From Paludibacteraceae bacterium (GTDB lineage Bacteria > Bacteroidota > Bacteroidia > Bacteroidales > Paludibacteraceae), in assembly GCA_017467185.1 (NCBI GenBank), contig JAFTSS010000050.1, forward strand, positions 1 through 32,929: a DNA stretch of 32,929 bases, written 5' to 3'. This document shows positions 24,993 to 31,767 of the stretch, in pieces. The position numbers and the translations under genes were made by a program. Numbering within the stretch: the first letter of the stretch is position 1; every line of letters begins with the position of its first letter. Below the pieces are notes generated by a model. It was not told the origin of the DNA. It searched no databases and was given only the letters and a program-made list of their open reading frames with translations.

Positions 24993-25550
24993 AATATACC
25001 AGAGCGAATAATCTTGGGTATTGACCCTGGTACTACTATCATGGGTTATGGGGTGATACGTGTTATGGGCAAAAAGGCAGAACTTATCACACTAGAGTCT
25101 GTTGATTTGCATAAATTGAAAGACCATTATTTGACATTGAAAGAGGTATTTAATGCTGTTACTGCGCTGATAGAGAAATATTTGCCTGACGAAATGGCCA
25201 TTGAAGCTCCGTTTTTTGGTAAAAATGTGCAATCAATGCTTAAATTAGGTCGTGCACAAGGCGTTGCTATCACTGCTGCCCTGCTTCGCGATATACCAAT
25301 CACCGAATATGCACCATTAAAAATTAAAATGGCTATAACAGGCAATGGTTCAGCGACAAAAGAGCAGGTGGCAAAGATGCTTGAACGTATGTTGCATATA
25401 CCCCAAGAGATGATGCCTAAACACTTGGATGCTACGGATGGTTTAGCTGCTGCTTATTGCCACTTCTTACAGTCGAATAGACCTGAAACTACTAAAAAAT
25501 ATTCAAACTGGAAAGATTTTATTGCTAAAAATCCAGATAAGATTGGTTAA
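24978..25550 (+). CDS. ruvC: Holliday junction resolvase RuvC
   Basis: The 190-residue product has the four acidic catalytic residues in family context: D16 in [10 protein letters not shown]76 in [11 protein letters not shown], and D151 and D154 in [15 protein letters not shown]. It cuts Holliday junctions in partnership with RuvAB. The first codons (MNYELN) come from a repeat word block, and the family core begins at ERIILGID, so the exact start could have been reshaped by repeat spread. The C terminus of about 20 residues after the helix is normal. Confidence 0.96.
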   Translation: MNYELNIPERIILGIDPGTTIMGYGVIRVMGKKAELITLESVDLHKLKDHYLTLKEVFNAVTALIEKYLPDEMAIEAPFFGKNVQSMLKLGRAQGVAITAALLRDIPITEYAPLKIKMAITGNGSATKEQVAKMLERMLHIPQEMMPKHLDATDGLAAAYCHFLQSNRPETTKKYSNWKDFIAKNPDKIG

Positions 25551-25551
25551 C

Positions 25552-25583
25552 AAAACGCCTCGCACAGCTTGGCGTTTTTTTTT
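25552..25583 (+). terminator. Rho-independent terminator after ruvC
   Basis: AAAACGCC (25552-25559) pairs with GGCGTTTT (25571-25578), followed by T residues to 25583. Confidence 0.88.
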
Positions 25584-25607
25584 GTTTTGGCACAATAATT
25601 GAATCTA

Positions 25608-25853
25608 TAAGTACAAAGTAATAAGTAAAAAGTAGAAAGAGACATTTTTCGCCATTCGGCTCAAGACCGTTGGTTCGGCATTATTAGTCTTACTACTTAC
25701 GACTTATTACTTACGACTTAATACTTTTCGTCTTACGACTTACAACTTATTACTTACTACTTATTACATTTCGTCTTACTACTTACGACTTATTACTTAC
25801 GACTTAATACTTTTCGTCTTACGACTTACGACTTATTACTTACTACTAATAAA
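25608..25853 (+). repeat. ACTTACG/ACTTATT word repeats, folded as a long hairpin, before sodB
   Basis: A left arm AGTACAAAGTAATAAGTAAA (from 25609) and a long right block of ACTTACGACTTATTACTTAC words (25689-25848) are complementary. The right block contains two near-identical ~80-base copies (…ACTTAATACTTTTCGTCTTAC…). It ends just before the leader of sodB. No ORF is supported in the 340-base gap. Confidence 0.8.
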
Positions 25854-25890
25854 TATAAATATAAATATGAAAACCTTAATCTTTATTATT

Positions 25891-26481
25891 ATGATTACAT
25901 TTACGTTGCCTCAATTACCATACGAGTATGAGGCTTTAGAACCTTCGATTAGCGAAGAGACACTTCGTTATCATCACGACAAACACCATTTGGCGTATGT
26001 CAACAACCTCAACAAATTGATAAAGGGCACAGAGTTTGAGGACTCGGAATTGGTTGATATTGTGCGCCATAGCAAAGGTGCAATATTCAATAATGCAGCC
26101 CAAGTGTGGAATCATACGTTCTATTTTGAACAATTTGGAACATGGACTCCAATAGAGGGTCAGTTAGCTCAACAGATTGTACGTCAATGGGGTACGATTG
26201 AAAAATTCAAAGAAGAGTTTGTAGCAGCTGGTATGTCACAATTTGGCTCTGGTTGGGTGTGGCTTGCATGCAATAAAGATGGCGAATTGAGCATTTTGGC
26301 TGAATCGAATGCTGGTAATCCTCTGACAAAGGGGTATATACCACTTATGACATTCGATGTATGGGAACATGCCTACTACATTGATTATCGCAATCTAAGA
26401 GGCGATTATTTGAATGCTTTATGGAAAATATTAGATTGGCGTGTGATTGAGGAAAGATATATGTTTTTCTTGGATTATTAA
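25891..26481 (+). CDS. sodB: Superoxide dismutase (Fe/Mn type)
   Basis: The 196-residue product has the four metal ligands of Fe/Mn SOD: the His of RYHHDKHHLAYV (H28), the His of VWNHTFYF, and Asp and His of FDVWEHAYYIDY. GSGWVWLAC and AGNPLTKG are also typical. It converts superoxide to H2O2 and O2. An upstream in-frame ATG at 25867 would add MKTLIFII; the family normally starts at MxFTLPxLPY, so the ATG at 25891 is preferred. The eight extra hydrophobic residues are too few for a signal peptide. Confidence 0.93.
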   Translation: MITFTLPQLPYEYEALEPSISEETLRYHHDKHHLAYVNNLNKLIKGTEFEDSELVDIVRHSKGAIFNNAAQVWNHTFYFEQFGTWTPIEGQLAQQIVRQWGTIEKFKEEFVAAGMSQFGSGWVWLACNKDGELSILAESNAGNPLTKGYIPLMTFDVWEHAYYIDYRNLRGDYLNALWKILDWRVIEERYMFFLDY

Positions 26482-26508
26482 TTAATCTCTTAACAATCTT
26501 CATTCCTG

Positions 26509-26548
26509 AGGCTGTGTCAAAATAAAATTTTGGCTCAGCCTTTTTTGT
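26509..26548 (+). terminator. Terminator after sodB
   Basis: AGGCTG (26509-26514) pairs with CAGCCT (26536-26541), with an inner AAAAT/ATTTT stem, followed by TTTTTT. Confidence 0.8.
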
Positions 26549-26576
26549 TCTCATATATTTCCCAGAAAATTAGCAC

Positions 26577-26607
26577 TTGCACAAACAAAAAAAAATCACT
26601 ACCTTTG
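26577..26607 (+). promoter_or_regulatory. Promoter upstream of the 236-residue membrane protein gene
   Basis: TTG at 26577-26579 and TACCTTTG at 26600-26607, spaced 20 bases. The gene starts 364 bases later; the space is filled by repeats, suggesting they expanded inside the leader. Confidence 0.7.
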
Positions 26608-26635
26608 CATAATAAAAAATTAACACCGACAGTTA

Positions 26636-26743
26636 TGTCATTATTCAGCCAAGATACGTCGCAGACGCAGCAAGGCGTATGTAAAAAGTAGGGACGCTCG
26701 GCTCGAGAGTCCGCAGTATGTTTTTGTGTCATTCTGTCTAAAA
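26636..26743 (+). repeat. Mosaic palindromic element (copy 2 of the CAAGGCGTATGTA family)
   Basis: Flanks match 22323-22410, but the stem is CGTC-GCA-GACG and a further hairpin GGACgCTCG/CGAGaGTCC is present within the second half. Confidence 0.8.
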
Positions 26744-26960
26744 ACCTAACACCGCATGGCAACGACAAGCAAAGCGAGTCGTCTTCTGTGCATTCCGTGA
26801 GAAAAATAAATATCAGTGAGAAAATAAAGTCATTCTGTCTAAAAACCTAACACCGCATAGCAACAACAAGCAAAGCGAGTCGTCTTCTGTGTGTTCCGTG
26901 CATTCCGTGAGAAAAATAAATATCAGTGAGAAAATAAAATCATTCTGTCTAAAAAAACAA
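26729..26960 (+). repeat. Tandem 101- and 110-bp repeats in the leader
   Basis: CATTCTGTCTAAAAACCTAA starts at 26730 and 26831, and CATTCTGTCTAAAA again at 26941. Each unit contains GCAAAGCGAGTCGTCTTCTG and ATAAATATCAGTGAGAAAAT. The second unit has an extra GTGTTCCGT. Confidence 0.9.
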
Positions 26961-26970
26961 AAAAATCAAT

Positions 26971-27681
26971 ATGAAAAAATCTGACATCATTTTCATCCTT
27001 TGTGCCGTAGCATTTTTGGCACCATTCTTCATTTTCGACTCTGTATATCAAGCATTTCTTTGGGCTACAGCCAACTATCCATTCGTGATGAGTTTTCTCA
27101 AATTCGGTATTCTCTCAACTGCCGGCGAATGTATCGGACTCCGCATCAAAACTGGCTCATACAACGCACCTGGTTTTGGCGTACTCCCTCGCGGTATCAC
27201 TTGGGGTTTCCTCGGTATGCTCATCTCGGCTGCCATGACTATCTTCTCAACAGGCGTACCTAACGTACTCAACACCATCGGCATAGCTCCAGCCGACGTA
27301 ACATACGGCGAACTAATCAAACAAAGCATCTTCACATCTGCATCATGGTATCACTTCCTCGCTGCATTTGCAATATCAACATTCATGAACTGCATCTTCG
27401 CCCCTGTATTCATGGTGCTCCACAAAGTCAGCGACACTCACATCATGAACAATGGCGGAACACTTCGTGGCTATTTCTCTAAACTCCATTTCCAACAAAT
27501 CTTCGTCAATCTCGACTGGGCAACAATTTGGGGCTTCCTCTTCAAAAAAACAATCCCACTCTTCTGGATTCCTGCCCACACCATCACATTCATGCTTCCA
27601 CCTGAATACCGCGTACTCTTCGCCGCTCTACTCGGCGTAATGCTCGGCGTATTTATGTCCCTCGCCACCCGCAAAAAATAA
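26971..27681 (+). CDS. Integral membrane protein of unknown function
   Basis: The 236-residue product has about five or six membrane segments (7-32, 39-52, 74-92, 125-150, 180-200, 208-232). The C-terminal segment WGFLFKKTIPLFWIPAHTIT...LPPEYRVLFAALLGVMLGVFMSL loosely resembles the Mpv17/PMP22 signature (W...P...W.P....F..P...R), a family of membrane proteins of unclear function; this is a suggestion, not an identification. Codon usage is richer in C-ending codons than in the left half of the window, as for the next two genes. Confidence 0.8.
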   Translation: MKKSDIIFILCAVAFLAPFFIFDSVYQAFLWATANYPFVMSFLKFGILSTAGECIGLRIKTGSYNAPGFGVLPRGITWGFLGMLISAAMTIFSTGVPNVLNTIGIAPADVTYGELIKQSIFTSASWYHFLAAFAISTFMNCIFAPVFMVLHKVSDTHIMNNGGTLRGYFSKLHFQQIFVNLDWATIWGFLFKKTIPLFWIPAHTITFMLPPEYRVLFAALLGVMLGVFMSLATRKK

Positions 27682-27694
27682 TTTTTTCACTTTT

Positions 27695-27801
27695 AACATA
27701 AGTACAAATTTTATTTGCAGGTTTACAATAATAAGTTCTTTTTTGTAGTCTTATGAGGATAAATTCAAATTTAAGTACAAGTTCTAAATACATTTAAATT
27801 A
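27695..27801 (+). repeat. About 107-bp repeat unit, copy 1, before fetA
   Basis: It starts AACATAAGTACAAATTTTAT and ends with TTAAGTACAAGTTCTAAATA. It matches two tandem copies at 28542 and 28649. A complementary TGTACTTATGTT lies at 27885-27896, 18 bases before fetA. Confidence 0.75.
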
Positions 27802-27913
27802 CAAGGCATGTACTTTAAAAAGAAATTTCTCCTTACAACTAATAAAAATAGTTTCTACAAATTAAGAGCCAATAACTAAATATATGTACTTATGTTAAAA
27901 TAAAAACAAAGAT

Positions 27914-28531
27914 ATGATTCGTTTCAAAAACACATATTTCAGTTACGACGGAAAGCCACTAATCAGTGGCTTTTCTGTCAATATCAGCCGTAACGAAAAA
28001 GTCGTTCTCTACGGCCCATCTGGCTCAGGCAAATCAACTCTCGTCCATGCAATACTCGGATTCGTACAACCCGAACAAGGCGAAATCATAATCAACAATC
28101 TCCCCCTTTCGCCCGACACTATCAACGAAATCCGTCAACTAACCTCTTGGCTACCACAGGACATATCTCTACCTTACAACACTATTCGCGAGATGATACT
28201 CGCACCATTCGAATTCAAAGCCAACCAATCACGCAAGCCATCTGACAAAGAAATACTTGCCGAATTCGACAAACTCGACCTCGAACACGACCTACTCCAC
28301 AAAGGCATCAGCGAAATATCAGGCGGACAAAAACAACGCATATTACTCATAACCACCGTACTACTTCGCCGCCCAATCCTACTGCTCGACGAACCCACAT
28401 CAGCCCTCGACGCACAGTCTGTTGACCTCGTAATCAACTACCTCCGCTCACTCACCGACACCACAATCATCGCCATCTCTCACGACCAAAAACTAATCAA
28501 CTCCCTCGACACTAAAATAAAAATCGGATAA
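27914..28531 (+). CDS. fetA: ABC transporter ATP-binding protein, FetA-like
   Basis: The 205-residue product is a compact ABC ATPase: Walker A GPSGSGKS (34-41), Q-loop Q82, signature ISGGQKQ (135-141), Walker B ILLLDEPTSALD (155-166) and H-loop H190. Small ATPases next to UPF0014/FetB permeases form the FetAB (YbbL/YbbM) exporter, reported to export iron and to protect against oxidative stress. The identification rests on the neighbouring permease. The sod, rubredoxin and thioredoxin genes nearby fit an oxidative-stress theme, but they have separate promoters. Confidence 0.87.
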   Translation: MIRFKNTYFSYDGKPLISGFSVNISRNEKVVLYGPSGSGKSTLVHAILGFVQPEQGEIIINNLPLSPDTINEIRQLTSWLPQDISLPYNTIREMILAPFEFKANQSRKPSDKEILAEFDKLDLEHDLLHKGISEISGGQKQRILLITTVLLRRPILLLDEPTSALDAQSVDLVINYLRSLTDTTIIAISHDQKLINSLDTKIKIG

Positions 28532-28541
28532 ATTATCCTCT

Positions 28542-28755
28542 AACATAAGTACACACTTTATATTTGCCGTTCACATATTACAATCTCTATTTTATTGTTT
28601 CATCGGGACAACTACATTTTCAAGTACAAGCCCTAAATATTTAATTTCAACATAAGTACATATTTTATTTATTCGTTTATAAATTATAATCTGTATTTAT
28701 AAGTTCATCGGGACAACTACTTTTTTAAGTACAAAAATTATATACTTACAACAAA
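28542..28755 (+). repeat. Two tandem copies of the 107-bp unit between fetA and fetB
   Basis: AACATAAGTACA starts at 28542 and 28649 (period 107); TTCATCGGGACAACTAC recurs within each unit, followed by TTCAAGTACA or TTTAAGTACA. No ORF is supported in the 309-base gap. Confidence 0.85.
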
Positions 28756-28764
28756 AGAGAATTT

Positions 28765-28832
28765 TGTACTTCTGTTAAGAAATAAAATCTGTACTTCTGT
28801 TAAAAAATAAAATCTGTACTTCTGTTAAAATA
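28765..28832 (+). repeat. Three 25-bp repeats of TGTACTTCTGTTA before fetB
   Basis: TGTACTTCTGTTA + AAATAAAATC begins at 28765, 28790 and 28815. It is the inverted complement of the AACATAAGTACA heads of the 107-bp units, so long hairpins can form before both fetA and fetB. Confidence 0.85.
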
Positions 28833-28840
28833 AAATAATC

Positions 28841-29605
28841 ATGGATATTTCATTCACCTCACTACTTTGGGGATTTCTCTTAATCATAATCCCAACATAT
28901 TTCCTTCATCACTACCGCACAGGTCTGGTGAAAGACACTCTCATAGCTGCCCTACGCATGACCGTCCAACTATTCCTCATAGGTTTCTACCTCAAATATA
29001 TGTTCGACCTCAACCTTTGGTGGCTCAATGTGTTATGGGTAATTATTATGGCTGGCGTGGCATCACAAACCATCATCAAGCGCACCAACCTCTCACTCCG
29101 ACAAATGTTCATCCCCATCACCATAGCGCTCCTCTGCTCCGTAGCAATCATCGACCTCTATTTCATGGGACTCATCGTCCGCCAAGACAACTTATTCGAA
29201 ACTCGCTATTTCATCCCTATCAGTGGTATGATTCTCGGCAATATGCTCTCTGCCAATGTCATTGCTATGAACACCTACTATGGTGCTCTCCGCCGCGAAC
29301 GCACCAACTATCTCTTTCGCCTCGCCAATGGTGCCACAGCCCACGAAGCTCGCTCACCATTCATGCGCGATGCCCTCATCAAAAGTTTCAACCCCACAAT
29401 CGCCTCTATGGCAGTGATGGGCCTCATTGCCCTACCTGGCACTATGACCGGACAAATCCTCGGAGGCTCCGACCCCGATGTAGCAATCAAATATCAAATC
29501 ATGCTCATGATTTCAATCTTCGCCTCATCCCTCATCTCAGTCCTCCTCACCCTCGCCCTCACCCGCCACAAAATATTCAACAAATACGAGATGCCACAAA
29601 TATAA
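28841..29605 (+). CDS. fetB: ABC exporter permease, FetB/UPF0014 family
   Basis: The 254-residue product has about seven membrane helices and UPF0014 landmarks: AALRMTVQLFLIGFYL, SGMILGNMLSANVIAMNTYY, GATAHEARSPFMRDALIKSFNPTIASMAVMGLIALPGTMTGQILGG (split), DPDVAIKYQIMLM. FetB is the membrane part of the FetAB iron exporter. It lies 309 bases after fetA, an unusual separation for partner genes, filled by repeats. Confidence 0.92.
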   Translation: MDISFTSLLWGFLLIIIPTYFLHHYRTGLVKDTLIAALRMTVQLFLIGFYLKYMFDLNLWWLNVLWVIIMAGVASQTIIKRTNLSLRQMFIPITIALLCSVAIIDLYFMGLIVRQDNLFETRYFIPISGMILGNMLSANVIAMNTYYGALRRERTNYLFRLANGATAHEARSPFMRDALIKSFNPTIASMAVMGLIALPGTMTGQILGGSDPDVAIKYQIMLMISIFASSLISVLLTLALTRHKIFNKYEMPQI

Positions 29606-29677
29606 AAAACAGAAATAAAAGACAGAAGAACATAATTACATAATTTTTTGTTATTATGTTATTATAGTCTTCTAAGC

Positions 29678-29711
29678 AAAAAAGAGACACAAGCAATTGT
29701 GTCTCTTTTTT
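29678..29711 (+). terminator. Rho-independent terminator after fetB
   Basis: Perfect 15-bp stem AAAAAAGAGACACAA (29678-29692) with TTGTGTCTCTTTTTT (29697-29711). Confidence 0.93.
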
Positions 29712-29730
29712 ATTATAAATCACTCTTAAC

Positions 29731-29820
29731 ATTGTCCCCCTGTCTTAGGGGGACGAGAGCTTTGCTCGGAGGGGGTTGTTCCCTGCTCCCTATTCCCTGC
29801 TCCTTACTTCTTATCCCCTG
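29731..29820 (+). repeat. CCCCCT hairpin element and CCCTATTCCC words
   Basis: ATTGTCCCCCTGTCTTAGGG (29731 on) continues GGGACGAGAGC..GCTCGGAGGGGGTT; it matches 17454-17497 inside the TPR gene. CCCTGCTCCCTATTCCC words follow up to the stop of the FISUMP gene. Confidence 0.85.
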
Positions 29821-29821
29821 C

Positions 29822-30706
29822 TCACTGGCAAACAGGACGGACAGAGTCACCGAGATAGCGATAGTCGCTGCGCCAGCCCACGCTGCCCGAAAGGAAGTTC
29901 ACGCCCTCGTAGGCGTAGCTCGGATAGTCGGTGCCGAGCGAACTAGACCAGTAGAAGCCGCGCGACCCAGCACCGTTGAGCGTGCCTCCGGGCATGCAAC
30001 CCGCAGCGGGCAAGAAGATTGAGTTACCATTTGGTCCTGTTACTTTATGTCCTTTTACACCATTTTGTGTAGTCCATGTCCATGTGCAGTTATTACGCAA
30101 TTCGTCTTGCTCTGCTTTAGTTGGCATACGCCATGCACCACCCCAATTGGCAGTTGCGGCATCGTCTTCTGGGTCTAAGACAGTTTTATTATCTGTAAAT
30201 CCATCTTTGCCATAATCGCTATTATTGCAATATTTTGTCAATTGATTATAATTTGTACCATATTTATATGTACTCCAAGCGTAATATTCTTTTGGCTCTA
30301 CCTCACCCCATGCGAAATAATAGCCATAATCTTCTGGTGAATTTGCACCTACATTGCATGTTGCCCATTTCACAGATAAGCCAAGGTCAACATATTCATG
30401 TCCATTCTCCATTCCAGATGAAACACCCGGAGTCTCAGGAGTTTCAGGAGTTTCAGGAGTTTCAGGACACTCAACATATACTGTATCATGCACATAAACA
30501 GTGTCATGCACAACTTTGATAATAGTACGTGGCAAAAGAAGATGCAACGTATCAATATCTTCCATTTCTCCATAAGTAAGACTATCGATTGATTCGATTG
30601 ATGTACCATAAATCAATCGACCATTCGACCATACCAACTGATTAGTTTGCGCCATCGCAAACATACTAATTGCCACTAAAGCAATAATCGTAAAAATTCT
30701 TTTCAT
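29822..30706 (-). CDS. Exported FISUMP-domain protein with variable C-terminal region
   Basis: The 294-residue product has a signal peptide (MKRIFTIIALVAISMFAMAQ), a linker with a doubled VHDTVYV and PET repeats (PETPETPETPETPG, from 9-bp DNA repeats), and a FISUMP-type domain (about 105-294): EYVDLGLSVKWATCNVGA, YYFAWGEV, NWGGAWRMPTKAEQDEL, GPNGNSIFLPAAG, YWSSSL, SVRPVCQ. This fold family is related to C-type-lectin-like DUF1566/FGE domains. The last ~50 residues are encoded by markedly GC-rich DNA and form the variable region described at 29864-30013. Probably a surface ligand-binding protein. It shares its immediate leader with the paralog at 31768-32424. Confidence 0.9.
   Translation of the reverse strand: MKRIFTIIALVAISMFAMAQTNQLVWSNGRLIYGTSIESIDSLTYGEMEDIDTLHLLLPRTIIKVVHDTVYVHDTVYVECPETPETPETPETPGVSSGMENGHEYVDLGLSVKWATCNVGANSPEDYGYYFAWGEVEPKEYYAWSTYKYGTNYNQLTKYCNNSDYGKDGFTDNKTVLDPEDDAATANWGGAWRMPTKAEQDELRNNCTWTWTTQNGVKGHKVTGPNGNSIFLPAAGCMPGGTLNGAGSRGFYWSSSLGTDYPSYAYEGVNFLSGSVGWRSDYRYLGDSVRPVCQ
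29864..30013 (-). other. DGR-like variable region, copy 1
   Basis: Against the copy at 31813-31959, 21 codons change the residue and all 21 keep their third base; 23 codons are identical with no silent change. Just outside, silent differences appear (TTC/TTT and AAC/AAT upstream; CCT/CCA and GTT/GTC downstream). One codon is inserted in this copy. Confidence 0.75.
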
Positions 30707-31076
30707 AGTTGTTATTATTTTTTAGTTGTTAATAATATTTATTTTTTTGACATGAAGACATGAGAACATGATTTTTTTTATTGCCCACAAATCTCACAAA
30801 TCAACACAAATAATTAAATTTGTGAATATTTATGTTATTTGTGGGAAATTATATTTTTAACATAAATTGTCCATTAATTTTTCTCAATTTTTAATTATAT
30901 GGATAATTGACGATAATTTATGTTTATTTTTTGACATGAAGACATGAGAACATGATTTTTTTCTTTTAAACGCAAATTTTCATAAATGATCCATTAATCT
31001 TTTTTATTTACGATTTATTTATGGTAATTAGCGTTAAATGTTATTTTCTTGTTTTCCTGTCTTCCTGTCTAAAAAA
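30707..31076. repeat. Nested hairpin repeats between the FISUMP gene and the sorting-domain gene
   Basis: TTTTTTGACATGAAGACATG (start about 30746) and the same word at about 30931 flank two stem-loops: CCCACAAAT/ATTTGTGGG (about 30783-30845) and AACATAAATT/AATTTATGTT (about 30859-30922). A third, AACGC/GCGTT, spans about 30968-31035. TTGTTTTCCTGTCTTCCTGT at 31048-31067 is the inverted partner of the GACATGAAGACATG words. No ORF is supported in these 370 bases. Confidence 0.75.
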
Positions 31077-31556
31077 TTATTTTTTAATCACGCTAAACGC
31101 TTCGCCTGAGCAAAACAAAACGTATGTCCCTGCAGGATATGCCGACATATCAACCGCCACTCTGCCTTCATGCGCCTCTACAGCCTGCAACAATCGTCCA
31201 TCGGCAGTATATAATCTAACCTCGCCTAACTCTGCATTATCAACATACAACACATCAGCAGTCGGATTTGGATAAACGACTATTTGAGACGCAATATATT
31301 GCGTCTCTACTGGTGTTTGAGGCACTTCGTCAGAATAGCACACATGCTTCACATTCTCCAACAAATCGCCATAAACCAACGCACCCACATTGTCGTAAAC
31401 CAACAACGAATCGCCCGAATAGACCAACTTGCCAATTTTTTGCAACGCTGTAATTTTGTCTGTATCCGCCATCGGACGCACAACCAACGACATCTCTGCC
31501 CACACTTGCAAACCAATTGCCAGCACAAATAGCATAAATAGTAATCTCTTTTTCAT
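31077..31556 (-). CDS. Small exported protein with type IX sorting domain
   Basis: The 159-residue product has a signal peptide (MKKRLLFMLFVLAIGLQVWA) and a C-terminal type A sorting domain starting VVYPNPTADVLYVDN and ending AGTYVLFCSGEAFSVIKK. The middle (about 25-80) is short and unassigned; LVYSGDSLLVYDNVGALVYGDLLENVKHV resembles the linker of the FISUMP neighbour (LIYGTSIESIDSL). The palindrome at 31287-31306 encodes ETQYIAS just before the sorting domain. The product may be little more than a sorting tail, possibly left from a larger gene. It sits between two FISUMP genes in the same direction. Confidence 0.82.
   Translation of the reverse strand: MKKRLLFMLFVLAIGLQVWAEMSLVVRPMADTDKITALQKIGKLVYSGDSLLVYDNVGALVYGDLLENVKHVCYSDEVPQTPVETQYIASQIVVYPNPTADVLYVDNAELGEVRLYTADGRLLQAVEAHEGRVAVDMSAYPAGTYVLFCSGEAFSVIKK
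31287..31306 (-). repeat. In-frame AGACGCAATATATTGCGTCT palindrome in the sorting-domain gene
   Basis: Perfect 20-bp palindrome identical to that at 10972-10991. On this strand it is read in the same frame, giving V-E-T-Q-Y-I-A-S, as against V-Q-T-Q-Y-I-A-S in the LytTR regulator. Confidence 0.9.
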
Positions 31557-31589
31557 AATTTTATTGTTTTATCTTTTTTAGTTATTAAG

Positions 31590-31767
31590 TTCATGTTCGC
31601 CCCCTTCGGGGACGAGGATATGGGAGAAGTGGGATGTTCTTGTATCCGCAGGTAACCTCCCTATGGTCGGTCACACAGCGGTTAAGCATAATTGGACGTC
31701 TTCAACGCCCCAACAACTTACCTGCCCCCTACTCCTTATTCCCTATTCCTTCTTCCCTATTCCCTGC
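31590..31767. other. GC-rich intergenic block, unexplained
   Basis: A CCCCCTTCGGGG hairpin near 31602-31613, then about 120 bases of mixed, unusually GC-rich sequence (for example CCGCAGGTAACCTCCCTATG, 31649 on), then CCCTATTCC words (31738-31768) up to the stop of the second FISUMP gene. No ORF and no match to the variable regions were found; it could be a leader RNA of the gene at 31077-31556, read on the minus strand. Confidence 0.4.

Noticed and set aside
25689-25848. CRISPR or tandem regulatory array from direct repeats
   Set aside because: Low-complexity 7-nt words without spacers; same style as other leaders.
25867-25890. Signal peptide on superoxide dismutase
   Set aside because: Only eight extra residues and no cleavage site; the family start follows immediately.
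28867-29643. 258-codon ORF in another frame across fetB
   Set aside because: Pro/His/Arg-rich composition typical of a shifted frame; fetB in the same place has clear family motifs.
29648-30022. Plus-strand ORF across the CCCCCT repeat and the FISUMP variable region
   Set aside because: Runs through a terminator, repeat words and the antisense of a well-supported gene.
31590-31740. Template repeat for the variable regions
   Set aside because: Constant blocks such as TACTGGTCTAGTTCG occur only in the two genes, not here on either strand.
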